From Bacteroidia bacterium (lineage in GTDB: Bacteria > Bacteroidota > Bacteroidia > B-17B0 > Aurantibacillaceae), in NCBI GenBank assembly GCA_018000995.1, contig JAGNIU010000020.1, positions 1 through 56,154 of the forward strand: a stretch of 56,154 bases of DNA, read 5' to 3'. A program made the translations under genes and the position numbers. The notes beneath the pieces are model-generated. The model was given only the letters and a program-made list of their open reading frames with translations. It did not search any database and was not told where the DNA came from. Position 1 is the first letter of the stretch, and every line of letters starts with the position of its first letter. Of the stretch, positions 8,474-16,364 are shown in pieces.

Positions 8474-9022
8474 TTAAAATTTAAACGGACTTTTAAAATT
8501 TTCGAAAGAAGGAAAACCTAAATCTCTATCTGAAACAATCGCATTACGGATATCTTTTCCGAAATCGAATGAAGAGTATAATAAACCCGTATCACATTTT
8601 AAATCGTAAACAGTTGATACTTTATACTGCATAACTGCTAAAGCCGAATGCACAAAAAAGCCATGTGCTAATCCTTTAGGAATATAAACTAAAGTTGGTT
8701 TTTCACCATCTAATTCAAACGAATCGTATTGTCCGAAAGTTGGTGAGCCCACTCTTAAATCCACTACAAAATCAGTAATAGTTCCAATATTGCAATACAC
8801 TATTTTTTCATGATCAGCCGGAGGAATTTGGAAGTGCATGCCTCTAAAAACATTTTTAACGGATGAAGTAAAATACTCTTCAGCTACATGCATGTTTATG
8901 CCCGCATCCTTAAAAATATCTTCGTGAAATGTTTTTGTAAATGTACCGCGCTTGTCAGAAAACTGGTTTAAAACAATTTGTTTGCAACCTTGTATTTTGG
9001 ATTCTTTTATTTCTGAAATCAT
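8474..9022 (-). CDS. RmlC-like cupin sugar-nucleotide epimerase
   Basis: 182 residues of the dTDP-4-dehydrorhamnose 3,5-epimerase family. His63 in FRGMHFQ, Lys73, Tyr133 in MQYKVST and Asp167 in SDRDLGFP correspond to the RmlC active-site positions. No other rml gene is nearby and all partners are CDP-glucose enzymes, so the likely job is C5 epimerisation of a CDP-4-keto-3,6-dideoxyhexose, as AscE does in CDP-ascarylose synthesis. I use the ATG at 9022: a TTG start 5 codons upstream is possible, but lies only a base past a TAATTTTG promoter box. First gene of the leftward operon. Confidence 0.85.
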   Translation of the reverse strand: MISEIKESKIQGCKQIVLNQFSDKRGTFTKTFHEDIFKDAGINMHVAEEYFTSSVKNVFRGMHFQIPPADHEKIVYCNIGTITDFVVDLRVGSPTFGQYDSFELDGEKPTLVYIPKGLAHGFFVHSALAVMQYKVSTVYDLKCDTGLLYSSFDFGKDIRNAIVSDRDLGFPSFENFKSPFKF

Positions 9023-9038
9023 ACGGCTTTTTACCAAT

Positions 9039-9046
9039 CAAAATTA
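9039..9046 (-). promoter_or_regulatory. TAnnTTTG promoter box of the dideoxyhexose operon
   Basis: TAATTTTG on the minus strand, 16 bases before the ATG of the RmlC-like gene at 9022. It would drive the leftward operon (epimerase, SDR, rfbF, rfbG, rfbH). No clear -33 element. Confidence 0.45.
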
Positions 9047-9075
9047 AGCTAATTGATTAGTAGTTTTATATTTCT

Positions 9076-9091
9076 CAAATATATATATTTG
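9076..9091. promoter_or_regulatory. Perfect palindrome carrying TATATTTG on both strands
   Basis: CAAATATATATATTTG is a 16-base perfect palindrome and reads TATATTTG (TAnnTTTG) in both directions. On the plus strand it is about 67 bases before the ATG of the first glycosyltransferase (9159). On the minus strand it is a second candidate for the epimerase operon. It may be a bidirectional promoter or an operator. Confidence 0.45.
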
Positions 9092-9158
9092 TGTTAGAAT
9101 ACTGAAAAACCGAATACATCTTATTAACAGTCAGTAAATTAACAGTTTTAAAGCTAAA

Positions 9159-9983
9159 ATGAGCGGTCCTAAATTAAGCGTTTGCATTCCGGTTTATAAC
9201 GGACAGGAATTTATAAGGGAAACCATCGACTCGGTTTTAAACCAAAGTTTTAAGGATTTTGAAATTGTTATTGTCGATAATCAATCCATTGATAACACAA
9301 CTTCCATCGTCAAATCTTATTCCGATCCACGCATAAAATTATTTATTAATGATACCAATATTGGTATGATTCCGAATTGGAATAAAGCTATGGAACATGC
9401 TACAGGAAAGTATATAAAAATTTTACCTGCCGATGATTTTATCTACCCCGGTTGTTTAGAAAAGCAAGTGAAAATAATGGATGCCGATACCAATGAAAAA
9501 ATTAGTATGGTATGTGGAAGAAGGAATATTATTGATGAAAGCGGGAAGATTTTATTTAACAGAGGATTTACAAAAACCGAATGTGAAGTAACAGGATTTG
9601 CGGCCATTAATAAGAATGTTCGCTCAGGCGGAAACATAATTGGTGAAGGCGGTGCTATCATTTTTAGAAAAAGTATTTTGAAGAAAAGCGGCAATTTTAA
9701 TTCAGATATTTTTTACGTTTTAGATATTGATTTATGGTATAAAATATTACTACATGGTAACCTTTATGCCCTACCCGATGTAGTTAGTTCATTTCGGGTA
9801 TCAAAAAGCTCAGCAAGTGTTAATGTGGTGAAAAAACAGCGTGAAGACCTGTCAAATTTTATTAATAAAATTTACTTAAATAAAGAATATCAGCTATCTT
9901 GGCTAAGTTGTAAAATCGGTTTATTTAAGGCCTTTGCTTTAACCGAAGCCAAGAAAATTTTATACAAATACGTTTTGAAATAA
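9159..9983 (+). CDS. GT2-family glycosyltransferase
   Basis: 274 residues with the GT-A fold start LSVCIPVYNGQEFIRETIDS, the nucleotide-binding VIVDNQSIDNT, and the metal-binding acids in LPADDFIYPGCLEKQ. These inverting enzymes transfer a sugar from a nucleotide donor during O-antigen or capsule assembly, on the cytoplasmic side. There is no membrane segment. It is the first of four rightward genes (5-base gap to the next), divergent from the dideoxyhexose genes. Its donor could be the CDP-dideoxyhexose, but nothing in the sequence proves that. Confidence 0.9.
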   Translation: MSGPKLSVCIPVYNGQEFIRETIDSVLNQSFKDFEIVIVDNQSIDNTTSIVKSYSDPRIKLFINDTNIGMIPNWNKAMEHATGKYIKILPADDFIYPGCLEKQVKIMDADTNEKISMVCGRRNIIDESGKILFNRGFTKTECEVTGFAAINKNVRSGGNIIGEGGAIIFRKSILKKSGNFNSDIFYVLDIDLWYKILLHGNLYALPDVVSSFRVSKSSASVNVVKKQREDLSNFINKIYLNKEYQLSWLSCKIGLFKAFALTEAKKILYKYVLK

Positions 9984-9988
9984 TTTTA

Positions 9989-10915
9989 ATGAGTAAAAAA
10001 ATATCCATACTAGTTCCCATTTACAATTCAGCAAGTTTCATGAACAAATTGCTGGAAGCGATAGATGCACAAAGCAAAATTTCGGGCTGGGATTTAGAAT
10101 TGGTATTGGTGGATGATGGCAGTAAAGATAAAAGCTTTGAAAAAATTGAAGAACTTTCAAAAACCTATTCTTACATCAAAGGCATTAAACTTTCTAAAAA
10201 TTTCGGTCACCAAATTGCAGTGAAAACAGCTTTGAGTCATTGTACCGGCGATTATATTGCCATTATTGATGACGACTTACAAGATCCGCCATCATTACTT
10301 CCCGATTTTTTTAAATATTTAGATGATGGTTACGATGTAGCTTACGGTGTTCGCAAGAAACGTAAGGAATCTTTTGTAAAGCGCTTTTTCTATTTGAGCT
10401 TTTACAGAATTTTAAAAGCTATGAGTGATATTTATATCCCAATTGATAGCGGAGATTTTTGTGTGATGAAAAAGCAAGTAGTTACAAACATGCTGAAGCT
10501 ACAAGAACAAAATCCGTTTTTAAGAGGTATACGTGCTTGGGTTGGCTTTAAACAAATTGGTGTTGAGTATGAACGCCACGCGCGCTTAGATGGTCAATCA
10601 GGGTATACCTTAAAAAAATTATTAAAGATTGCCATTGATGGTATTTTCTCATTCTCAACTGCCCCTATTCGTTTAATTACTTTTTTAGGTACACTTGGTT
10701 TTATTTTTGCCTGTGTGTATTCCTTATATGTAATTTATCACCGTTTAAATGGCAATATAGATGTGCAAGGTTTCGCTACTTTAACTATTATCATTTCATT
10801 TTTTAGTTCGCTTATTTTAATTTGTTTAGGAATTATTGGTGAGTATATTGTCCGTATTTACGACGAAGTTCGTAACCGACCTTACACTGTAATTGAAAGG
10901 ACAATTAATTTATGA
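9989..10915 (+). CDS. Polyprenyl-phosphate glycosyltransferase (GtrB/DPM1-like GT2)
   Basis: 308 residues. The catalytic domain has LVPIYNSASF (8-17), VDDGSKDKS (41-49) and the metal motif IIDDDLQDPP (92-101). Two C-terminal membrane helices follow (about 229-251 and 264-285), then EYIVRIYDEVRNRPYTV, typical of GtrB/ArnC/DPM1 enzymes. They put a sugar on undecaprenyl phosphate, making the lipid-linked donor used by GT39/ArnT-type transferases. Such a protein is encoded two genes downstream, which fits a donor-maker plus transferase pair. Its last codon overlaps the next start (ATGA). Confidence 0.9.
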   Translation: MSKKISILVPIYNSASFMNKLLEAIDAQSKISGWDLELVLVDDGSKDKSFEKIEELSKTYSYIKGIKLSKNFGHQIAVKTALSHCTGDYIAIIDDDLQDPPSLLPDFFKYLDDGYDVAYGVRKKRKESFVKRFFYLSFYRILKAMSDIYIPIDSGDFCVMKKQVVTNMLKLQEQNPFLRGIRAWVGFKQIGVEYERHARLDGQSGYTLKKLLKIAIDGIFSFSTAPIRLITFLGTLGFIFACVYSLYVIYHRLNGNIDVQGFATLTIIISFFSSLILICLGIIGEYIVRIYDEVRNRPYTVIERTINL

Positions 10916-11826
10916 ACGTAGCGGTAATAGGCGCTAATGGTTTTATTGGTAAACATTTGGTTGCCAAATTATCTTCTTTACCCAAGGTAAATGTTTTTGC
11001 TTTTGATATTTCTGATAAAAGCACATTTGATTCGAAAATAACTTACAAGAAAAATGATTTAAGTGATGCCAAACAAATTGCATCTGATTTCGCCGACATT
11101 GACGTAGTTTACTTTCTAGCGTCAGCTACTATTCCTGTAACCAGTTGGGAAAATCCAGTAATAGAAATGGAAAAAAATTTAATTCCATTTATCAACTTCG
11201 GAAATATTGTGGCGCAATTAAAAGTAAAGAAAATTGCTTTTTTATCGAGCGCCGGAACTATTTACGGCTCTACTAAACAAAAAGTAAGTGAAACCTCCGA
11301 CAAAAATCCTTTTTCTCCTTATGGTATTACTAAATTAGCCATGGAGAATTTTTTGTTGTACTTCAAAACCCGTTACAATATTAATTATGATGTGTATCGT
11401 ATTTCTAATGTTTATGGTGAAGGGCAAAACACATCCAAAGGATTAGGCTTAATTAATACTTTATTGGAAAAAATAATTTCAGATCATAAAATTAAAATAT
11501 TTGGTAACGGCGAAACACTCCGCAATTATATTTACGTAAAAGATGTTGCTGAATTATTGAGTCTTTCAACAACAGCCGACACTGGAATTTCTTCTACGTA
11601 CAATATTTCTTCGAACGACAGTTTAACTATTAATCAGATTGTGGATGTGATAAAAAATACTGTGACTGAAAAATTTGAAATTGTGAATGAAGAAACGCGC
11701 TTAAGTGATAATTCGGCCATTGATTTAGATAATTCAAAAATAATGAAGGCGGTTCCTTCATTTAAATTTACGCCTATAGCAAAAGGCATTGCACAAACCT
11801 ATTCATACATAAAAGCTAATTCATAA
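10912..11826 (+). CDS. NAD-dependent epimerase/dehydratase (extended SDR)
   Basis: 304 residues with GANGFIG (7-13), SSAGTIYGS (112-120) and the catalytic Tyr137/Lys141 in SPYGITK. This is the architecture of nucleotide-sugar epimerases such as UDP-glucose 4-epimerase. The sequence FGNGETLRNYIYVKDVAELL is the usual substrate-loop region. It overlaps the GtrB-like gene by 4 bases, so it is likely translationally coupled and may supply that enzyme's sugar. Exact substrate unknown. Confidence 0.85.
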   Translation: MNVAVIGANGFIGKHLVAKLSSLPKVNVFAFDISDKSTFDSKITYKKNDLSDAKQIASDFADIDVVYFLASATIPVTSWENPVIEMEKNLIPFINFGNIVAQLKVKKIAFLSSAGTIYGSTKQKVSETSDKNPFSPYGITKLAMENFLLYFKTRYNINYDVYRISNVYGEGQNTSKGLGLINTLLEKIISDHKIKIFGNGETLRNYIYVKDVAELLSLSTTADTGISSTYNISSNDSLTINQIVDVIKNTVTEKFEIVNEETRLSDNSAIDLDNSKIMKAVPSFKFTPIAKGIAQTYSYIKANS

Positions 11827-11837
11827 AAACAGAATTA

Positions 11838-13541
11838 ATGAGCAAGAGTATTTCAAAAGAAAAAGAAGTAAAAGTTGCAGTAAAAGAACCTGCAGGTAAA
11901 TTTGATTTTGTGACTAAGTTCAAAAATTTATCGCAAGAAGATAAAATTGGTTTGGGCATTTTATTACTACTTGTCTTTATCACGTACAGTATTCGTTCTA
12001 AATTTTACGGAATTCCTTTTGAACGTGACGAAGGCGCTTATTCTTATTACGGTAAATTATTATTAGAAGGTGGAATTCCATACAAAGATTTTTACGAACA
12101 GAAGTTTCCGGGAATGTTCTATTTCTTTGCCTTCATTGTTAAATTTTTTGGCGATACTGTAGAAGGAATGCACAAAGGCTTTATGTATGTGAATATCTTA
12201 ACTATGATATTCATTTATTTCACTTCACGTAATTTATTCTCTGCTTTTGCCGGTGCAGTCTCAGCTGCAACTTTCGTGTTCGTATCCATGACTCCGACTT
12301 TAAGCGGTTATACAGTACAAGGTGAACACGCTGTAATATTTTTTGGAAGTCTTGGTTTTCTATTTTATTCTATAGCCCGACTAAATTCTGATTGGAAATA
12401 TTATTTACTAATGGGATTATCACTAGGTGCAGCTTTCATGGTTAAAACCAGTGGAATATTTTATGTGGCAGCGGGAGGAATAACTGTAATTACTGATTTC
12501 TTCCTAACTAAAGGAAAAAAGGACTACAAACAACTTTTTAAAACAGCATTTATTTATGGCGGAGGCGCCGCTATAGTTGTTGCAGTGATGTTCTTGCTGA
12601 TTTACACGAAAGGTGCGCTTAATGAAATGCTTTTCTGGACTTTTGAAATCCCCAAAAATTACGTTGGAAAAATTAAATGGGAACAAGGTAAACAATACCT
12701 TGATTACAGTTATCAGTCCATTACAAACGATTATCATTTATTCTGGCGCCATTCATTTCTTGCCCTCATCGCCTGTTTGTTTGCAAAATCGGTAGACTTA
12801 AAAACCAAAGCTTTTGCATTTATTTTAATTGCATTCTCTTGTGCAACTATTTTCCCTGGCTTTTATTTTTACGGACATTATTGGATTCAAATCCTTCCCG
12901 GTTTATCTATTTTAGCAGGTTTAACTTATTTTAGTTCTATGAGTATTTTGAAAGACCGATTGAATTTAAAATCGGTTAATTTAAAATATGCTTACTTAGG
13001 ATTGTTTGCAGTTCTAATTTTCTTTCATACTGATAAATTAAAAAATTACTACTTCCATCCGAATTACGAGCAAATTGTACGCGCTGTTTATGGCACTAAT
13101 CCTTTTCCTGAAGCTATGGAGATTGGAAATTACATTAACCGCGTTGCAAAACCCGAAGATCAAATTGTAGTGATGGGTTCTGAACCACAAATCTATTTTT
13201 ATACTAAAAAGAAATGTCCTTCACGTCATGCGTATTTTGCTGCAATAGTAGATAATGTACCGCAACACAAAGTGTGGCAACGTGAGTTTGTAGCTGATGT
13301 AGAAAAAGCCAAACCAAAATATTTTATCTTCTTCAATCATCAAATTTCTTTATTTGTACAGCCGGGTAGCGACCAATACGTATTTCAATGGGCCAACAAA
13401 TACATTCAGGAAGGTTATAAGCTCGTTGGTTTAGTTGACATGATTGACGGTCAAAGAAGTACTTATATTTTTGATGAGAGTGCGCAACGTTATCAGCCAA
13501 AATCTCAGAGCTATATCATGATTTTTGAGAGGAAGAGTTAA
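11838..13541 (+). CDS. GT39/ArnT-like polytopic glycosyltransferase
   Basis: 567 residues. A Lys/Glu-rich cytoplasmic head of about 35 residues precedes a first helix and the loop IPFERDEGAYSYYGKLLLEG, with the Asp/Glu pair typical of the PMT_2/ArnT fold. About nine to ten membrane helices follow, then a soluble C-terminal domain of about 140 residues (from NYEQIVRAVYG). It probably transfers sugar from undecaprenyl phosphate on the periplasmic side, using the lipid-linked product of the GtrB-like neighbour. Last gene of the rightward polysaccharide group, 11 bases after the epimerase. Confidence 0.75.
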   Translation: MSKSISKEKEVKVAVKEPAGKFDFVTKFKNLSQEDKIGLGILLLLVFITYSIRSKFYGIPFERDEGAYSYYGKLLLEGGIPYKDFYEQKFPGMFYFFAFIVKFFGDTVEGMHKGFMYVNILTMIFIYFTSRNLFSAFAGAVSAATFVFVSMTPTLSGYTVQGEHAVIFFGSLGFLFYSIARLNSDWKYYLLMGLSLGAAFMVKTSGIFYVAAGGITVITDFFLTKGKKDYKQLFKTAFIYGGGAAIVVAVMFLLIYTKGALNEMLFWTFEIPKNYVGKIKWEQGKQYLDYSYQSITNDYHLFWRHSFLALIACLFAKSVDLKTKAFAFILIAFSCATIFPGFYFYGHYWIQILPGLSILAGLTYFSSMSILKDRLNLKSVNLKYAYLGLFAVLIFFHTDKLKNYYFHPNYEQIVRAVYGTNPFPEAMEIGNYINRVAKPEDQIVVMGSEPQIYFYTKKKCPSRHAYFAAIVDNVPQHKVWQREFVADVEKAKPKYFIFFNHQISLFVQPGSDQYVFQWANKYIQEGYKLVGLVDMIDGQRSTYIFDESAQRYQPKSQSYIMIFERKS

Positions 13542-13592
13542 TTTTATTCCTTCATTTTTTTGACTATCTTTATTTGAATAAAATTCATTCAA

Positions 13593-14660
13593 ATGAGGAA
13601 ACTATTACCGCTTTTGTTTTCATTATTATTTTTAAAGACGTTTTCACAAAGTGGAGCTGCCCTTAATTTTGATGGTAATAATGATTACGTTACCCTTCCA
13701 AATGTAAATACACCTTTTAATGTTTCCGCTTCTCATATTAAAACATTTCAAGTTTGGTTTAAGAATACTGCAAATCAAGGTGACCACGTTAGAATATTTT
13801 CTACAGGTACTTCTAATTGGAGTCCGGGTATTTGGTTCGGTTACGCTCAATTTTCGCAATTTATAAGATTTGAATTAAGTGATGGGCTTGGAGTCTCAGG
13901 CGTTGCCATAACAGGAACTACTTCCATAAGAGGTGATAACCTTTGGCATCAGGCTACCGGAGTTATTAATGGTTCTGTTGCTATTTTATATTTAGATGCA
14001 ATATTGGAAGGCACCGTTAGCATTTCAGGAGAAGGAGCAATGAATTCGGCTGGAAGTGTTCATATCGGTAATTCTTACGACAATGAATTAGCCTCTTATT
14101 TCCAGGGTTCGGTTGATGAATTAAGAGTTTGGGATAAAGTACTTTGTCAGCCCGAAATTATGGCTACTATGAATTGTGAATTAACAGGCTCCGAGTCTGG
14201 ATTAGTAGCTTATTATAAATTTAATCAAGGTATCGCAAGTGGTAATAATACAGGCGTAACATCTTTACCCGACCTTACTATCAATTCAAATAATGGAACT
14301 CTGACAAACATGAATTTAACCGGTGCTACTTCAAATTGGGTTAGTCCAGGTGGTGTTACTACAGGATCCATTTGTATTCCATCAAACCCTTGCCAAAGTA
14401 ATAACATTAGCGCCTTAACTTCATCTGAAACTGATTTAAAACTTTTATCAGATGGCAGTCAATACATACTAATTTCAGATTTCAATACCATAAATGAAGT
14501 TTCAATTTATGATTTATCAGGTAAATTAATTGCCAAACACTTTAACTTAAATCAAAATTTATTTAGCTTTGATTTGAATTCATATTCTAAAGGTGTGTTT
14601 TTTGTGAAAGTGAAATTGGAAGGAAACCACATCAAAACCTTTAAACTTCTCAATCAATAA
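13593..14660 (+). CDS. LamG-domain protein with atypical T9SS C-terminal domain
   Basis: 355 residues. Signal peptide to about residue 18 (LFLKTFSQS). A laminin-G/concanavalin-like domain follows (about 20-205): ALNFDGNNDYVTLPN, then GSVDELRVWDKVLCQPEI near its end, the standard LamG_3 pattern of Bacteroidota surface proteins. The C-terminal 75 residues resemble a T9SS sorting domain (NEVSIYDLSGKLIAK, YSKGVFFVKVKL, ending KTFKLLNQ) but lack the usual YPNP opening. That tail closely matches the tail of the next gene. Probably a secreted or surface-anchored glycan-binding protein. Confidence 0.8.
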   Translation: MRKLLPLLFSLLFLKTFSQSGAALNFDGNNDYVTLPNVNTPFNVSASHIKTFQVWFKNTANQGDHVRIFSTGTSNWSPGIWFGYAQFSQFIRFELSDGLGVSGVAITGTTSIRGDNLWHQATGVINGSVAILYLDAILEGTVSISGEGAMNSAGSVHIGNSYDNELASYFQGSVDELRVWDKVLCQPEIMATMNCELTGSESGLVAYYKFNQGIASGNNTGVTSLPDLTINSNNGTLTNMNLTGATSNWVSPGGVTTGSICIPSNPCQSNNISALTSSETDLKLLSDGSQYILISDFNTINEVSIYDLSGKLIAKHFNLNQNLFSFDLNSYSKGVFFVKVKLEGNHIKTFKLLNQ

Positions 14661-14757
14661 TAACGATTTTTTTCAAGCCTCACTCATTCATTTTCAAGTT
14701 TAACGAAGTATTGGCCTTACTTTAAATAAAAGGGGCTGGTACTATACTTCATTCGGT

Positions 14758-14765
14758 TATTTTTG
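14758..14765 (+). promoter_or_regulatory. TAnnTTTG promoter box
   Basis: TATTTTTG, 16 bases before the ATG of the downstream T9SS cargo gene (14782). No clear -33 element. Confidence 0.4.
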
Positions 14766-14781
14766 GTAAAAATTTAATCAA

Positions 14782-16296
14782 ATGAAAAAAATATTTACTC
14801 TTTTATTTATTGTAACGTGCCTTTTCTCTAAAGCACAAACCTTACACAAACAATACAGTCTTAATTACTGTAATAGTAATGATTGCGATTTAAGAACGCT
14901 TACGTATGGTGGTGGACTATATTTCTGCTACATTGAAGATTCAACCGCAATGGGAGGTTCTAAGCAAAACATGGTGCTTCAAAAAAATGATTTAAATGGT
15001 AACATGTTATGGAAAAAGTGTTACAAACTAACTTATCCAAGCTATATGCAAACCACAAAATTAGTAAGCATTGGGGCTAATATTTTTGTTGGCGGAACCT
15101 ATGGTGTGGGTGGTTTTTTAACCAGCTTAGATACCGTAAATGGTTCAGTAAATTATTTTAACTACTATCCACCTTATGGTGCCTATTCTCAAATTCAAAT
15201 TAAAGACATTGCAGTACTAAATAACGAAATTGTTGCAGTGGGTAATGCTCAAGGAAGTACATTAGGTGTTTATATGTATTTATTAAGAGCGAATGCCACA
15301 ACAGGCGCAACAATTATGAGTGGTACTAATTTTTATAACGATCAGCGTCCAATGGGCGTGGCTTGTCTTAATAATGCCATTTACATTGTGGGTACAAATA
15401 CCAGTTACCCTTTTATTAGCAAACTAAGAATTAACGGTTCTGGTTATACTCACGTAGCAACACGCATGTATACAAGTGGCTTTACTGTTGTATCTACATT
15501 CGAAAAAATTCTATGCAACAATAGTACAATGGTAGTAATGGGAAGCGCTAATAATTCGCCATCAAAAAACTTCCTTGTGAAAATTGACACGAATATTACA
15601 TCTACTGTTAGTGCTTTAATTGCGAAACAAGCTATTGGCACTTCTACACAATTACATAATATGGTTTTAGACGGGAACAACACTTTAGTATCCGGTTATT
15701 TTGGAAGTATGTTAGGCGTTGCAAGATTTGATAGTAATTTAAACCTATTAGCAAGTAATACCTACTCTACATTCGGCACTCAAACACAAATACAATACCA
15801 TAACAATTACACATATTTTACAGCAAGTCAAGGAAACACTTTTTCTAATATTACATTAGTGAAGGGTTCAACTGTTGGCATTACAGCATGTTCAATTGGA
15901 CAAAACCCTCCCTTTAACATGCTAACTACAACAAATACAGTATTAACAACCAGCTTAACTATTACCAATACTGTTACAGCGCTTTCTCCTATTCCATTTA
16001 ACAGTAATATTTCTTATACAACAACTTGTTTAACTACCGATGTTAAAGTTATCGCTTCAAGCGAAGCACCAACAAAACTTTTATCGGGTGCTAATCAATT
16101 CGAAGTAGTTTCGGAAACTTATGATATTAATGAAGTAAGTGTATTTGATTTAACCGGCAAACTAATTTCAAGAGCAACTAACTTACAACAAAGTAATTTT
16201 AAAGTAGATTTAAATCCACAAAGCAAAGGATTGTACTTTATCCAAATAAAATTAGATAACGACCAAAGTAAAACCTTCAAGGTGGTTAATCAATAA
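14782..16296 (+). CDS. Secreted T9SS cargo, propeller-like N-terminal region
   Basis: 504 residues. The signal peptide ends near SKAQT (residues 16-20). The body has repeated strands of the type NMVLQKNDLNGNMLWKK and IFVGGTYGVGGF, reminiscent of PQQ-like or SBBP beta-propellers, though no family is certain. The C-terminal 75 residues (YDINEVSVFDLTGKLISR, SKGLYFIQIKL, KTFKVVNQ) form a sorting-domain-like module that is almost the same design as that of the preceding gene. The pair probably arose by duplication of the tail with different heads. A strong bidirectional terminator follows. Confidence 0.75.
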   Translation: MKKIFTLLFIVTCLFSKAQTLHKQYSLNYCNSNDCDLRTLTYGGGLYFCYIEDSTAMGGSKQNMVLQKNDLNGNMLWKKCYKLTYPSYMQTTKLVSIGANIFVGGTYGVGGFLTSLDTVNGSVNYFNYYPPYGAYSQIQIKDIAVLNNEIVAVGNAQGSTLGVYMYLLRANATTGATIMSGTNFYNDQRPMGVACLNNAIYIVGTNTSYPFISKLRINGSGYTHVATRMYTSGFTVVSTFEKILCNNSTMVVMGSANNSPSKNFLVKIDTNITSTVSALIAKQAIGTSTQLHNMVLDGNNTLVSGYFGSMLGVARFDSNLNLLASNTYSTFGTQTQIQYHNNYTYFTASQGNTFSNITLVKGSTVGITACSIGQNPPFNMLTTTNTVLTTSLTITNTVTALSPIPFNSNISYTTTCLTTDVKVIASSEAPTKLLSGANQFEVVSETYDINEVSVFDLTGKLISRATNLQQSNFKVDLNPQSKGLYFIQIKLDNDQSKTFKVVNQ

Positions 16297-16308
16297 GTCC
16301 TATCTCAT

Positions 16309-16350
16309 AAAACAAAAAAGCCTGAAATTAATTTCAGGCTTTTTTGTTTT
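16309..16350. terminator. Bidirectional intrinsic terminator (perfect 42-base palindrome)
   Basis: A GCCTGAAATT/AATTTCAGGC stem flanked by A and T runs; the two 21-base arms are perfectly complementary. It lies between two convergent T9SS cargo genes and serves both strands. Confidence 0.9.
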
Positions 16351-16364
16351 AAGACATTTAAAAC

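Noticed and set aside
8474..9022. dTDP-rhamnose pathway rmlC
   Set aside because: No rmlA, rmlB or rmlD lies nearby and all co-transcribed genes use CDP-glucose, so a CDP-sugar epimerase is preferred, although family membership alone cannot exclude it.
16309..16350. 42-base perfect palindrome as a mobile-element end or origin
   Set aside because: It lies between two convergent genes and has a GC stem with A and T flanks, the form of a bidirectional terminator. No transposase is near.
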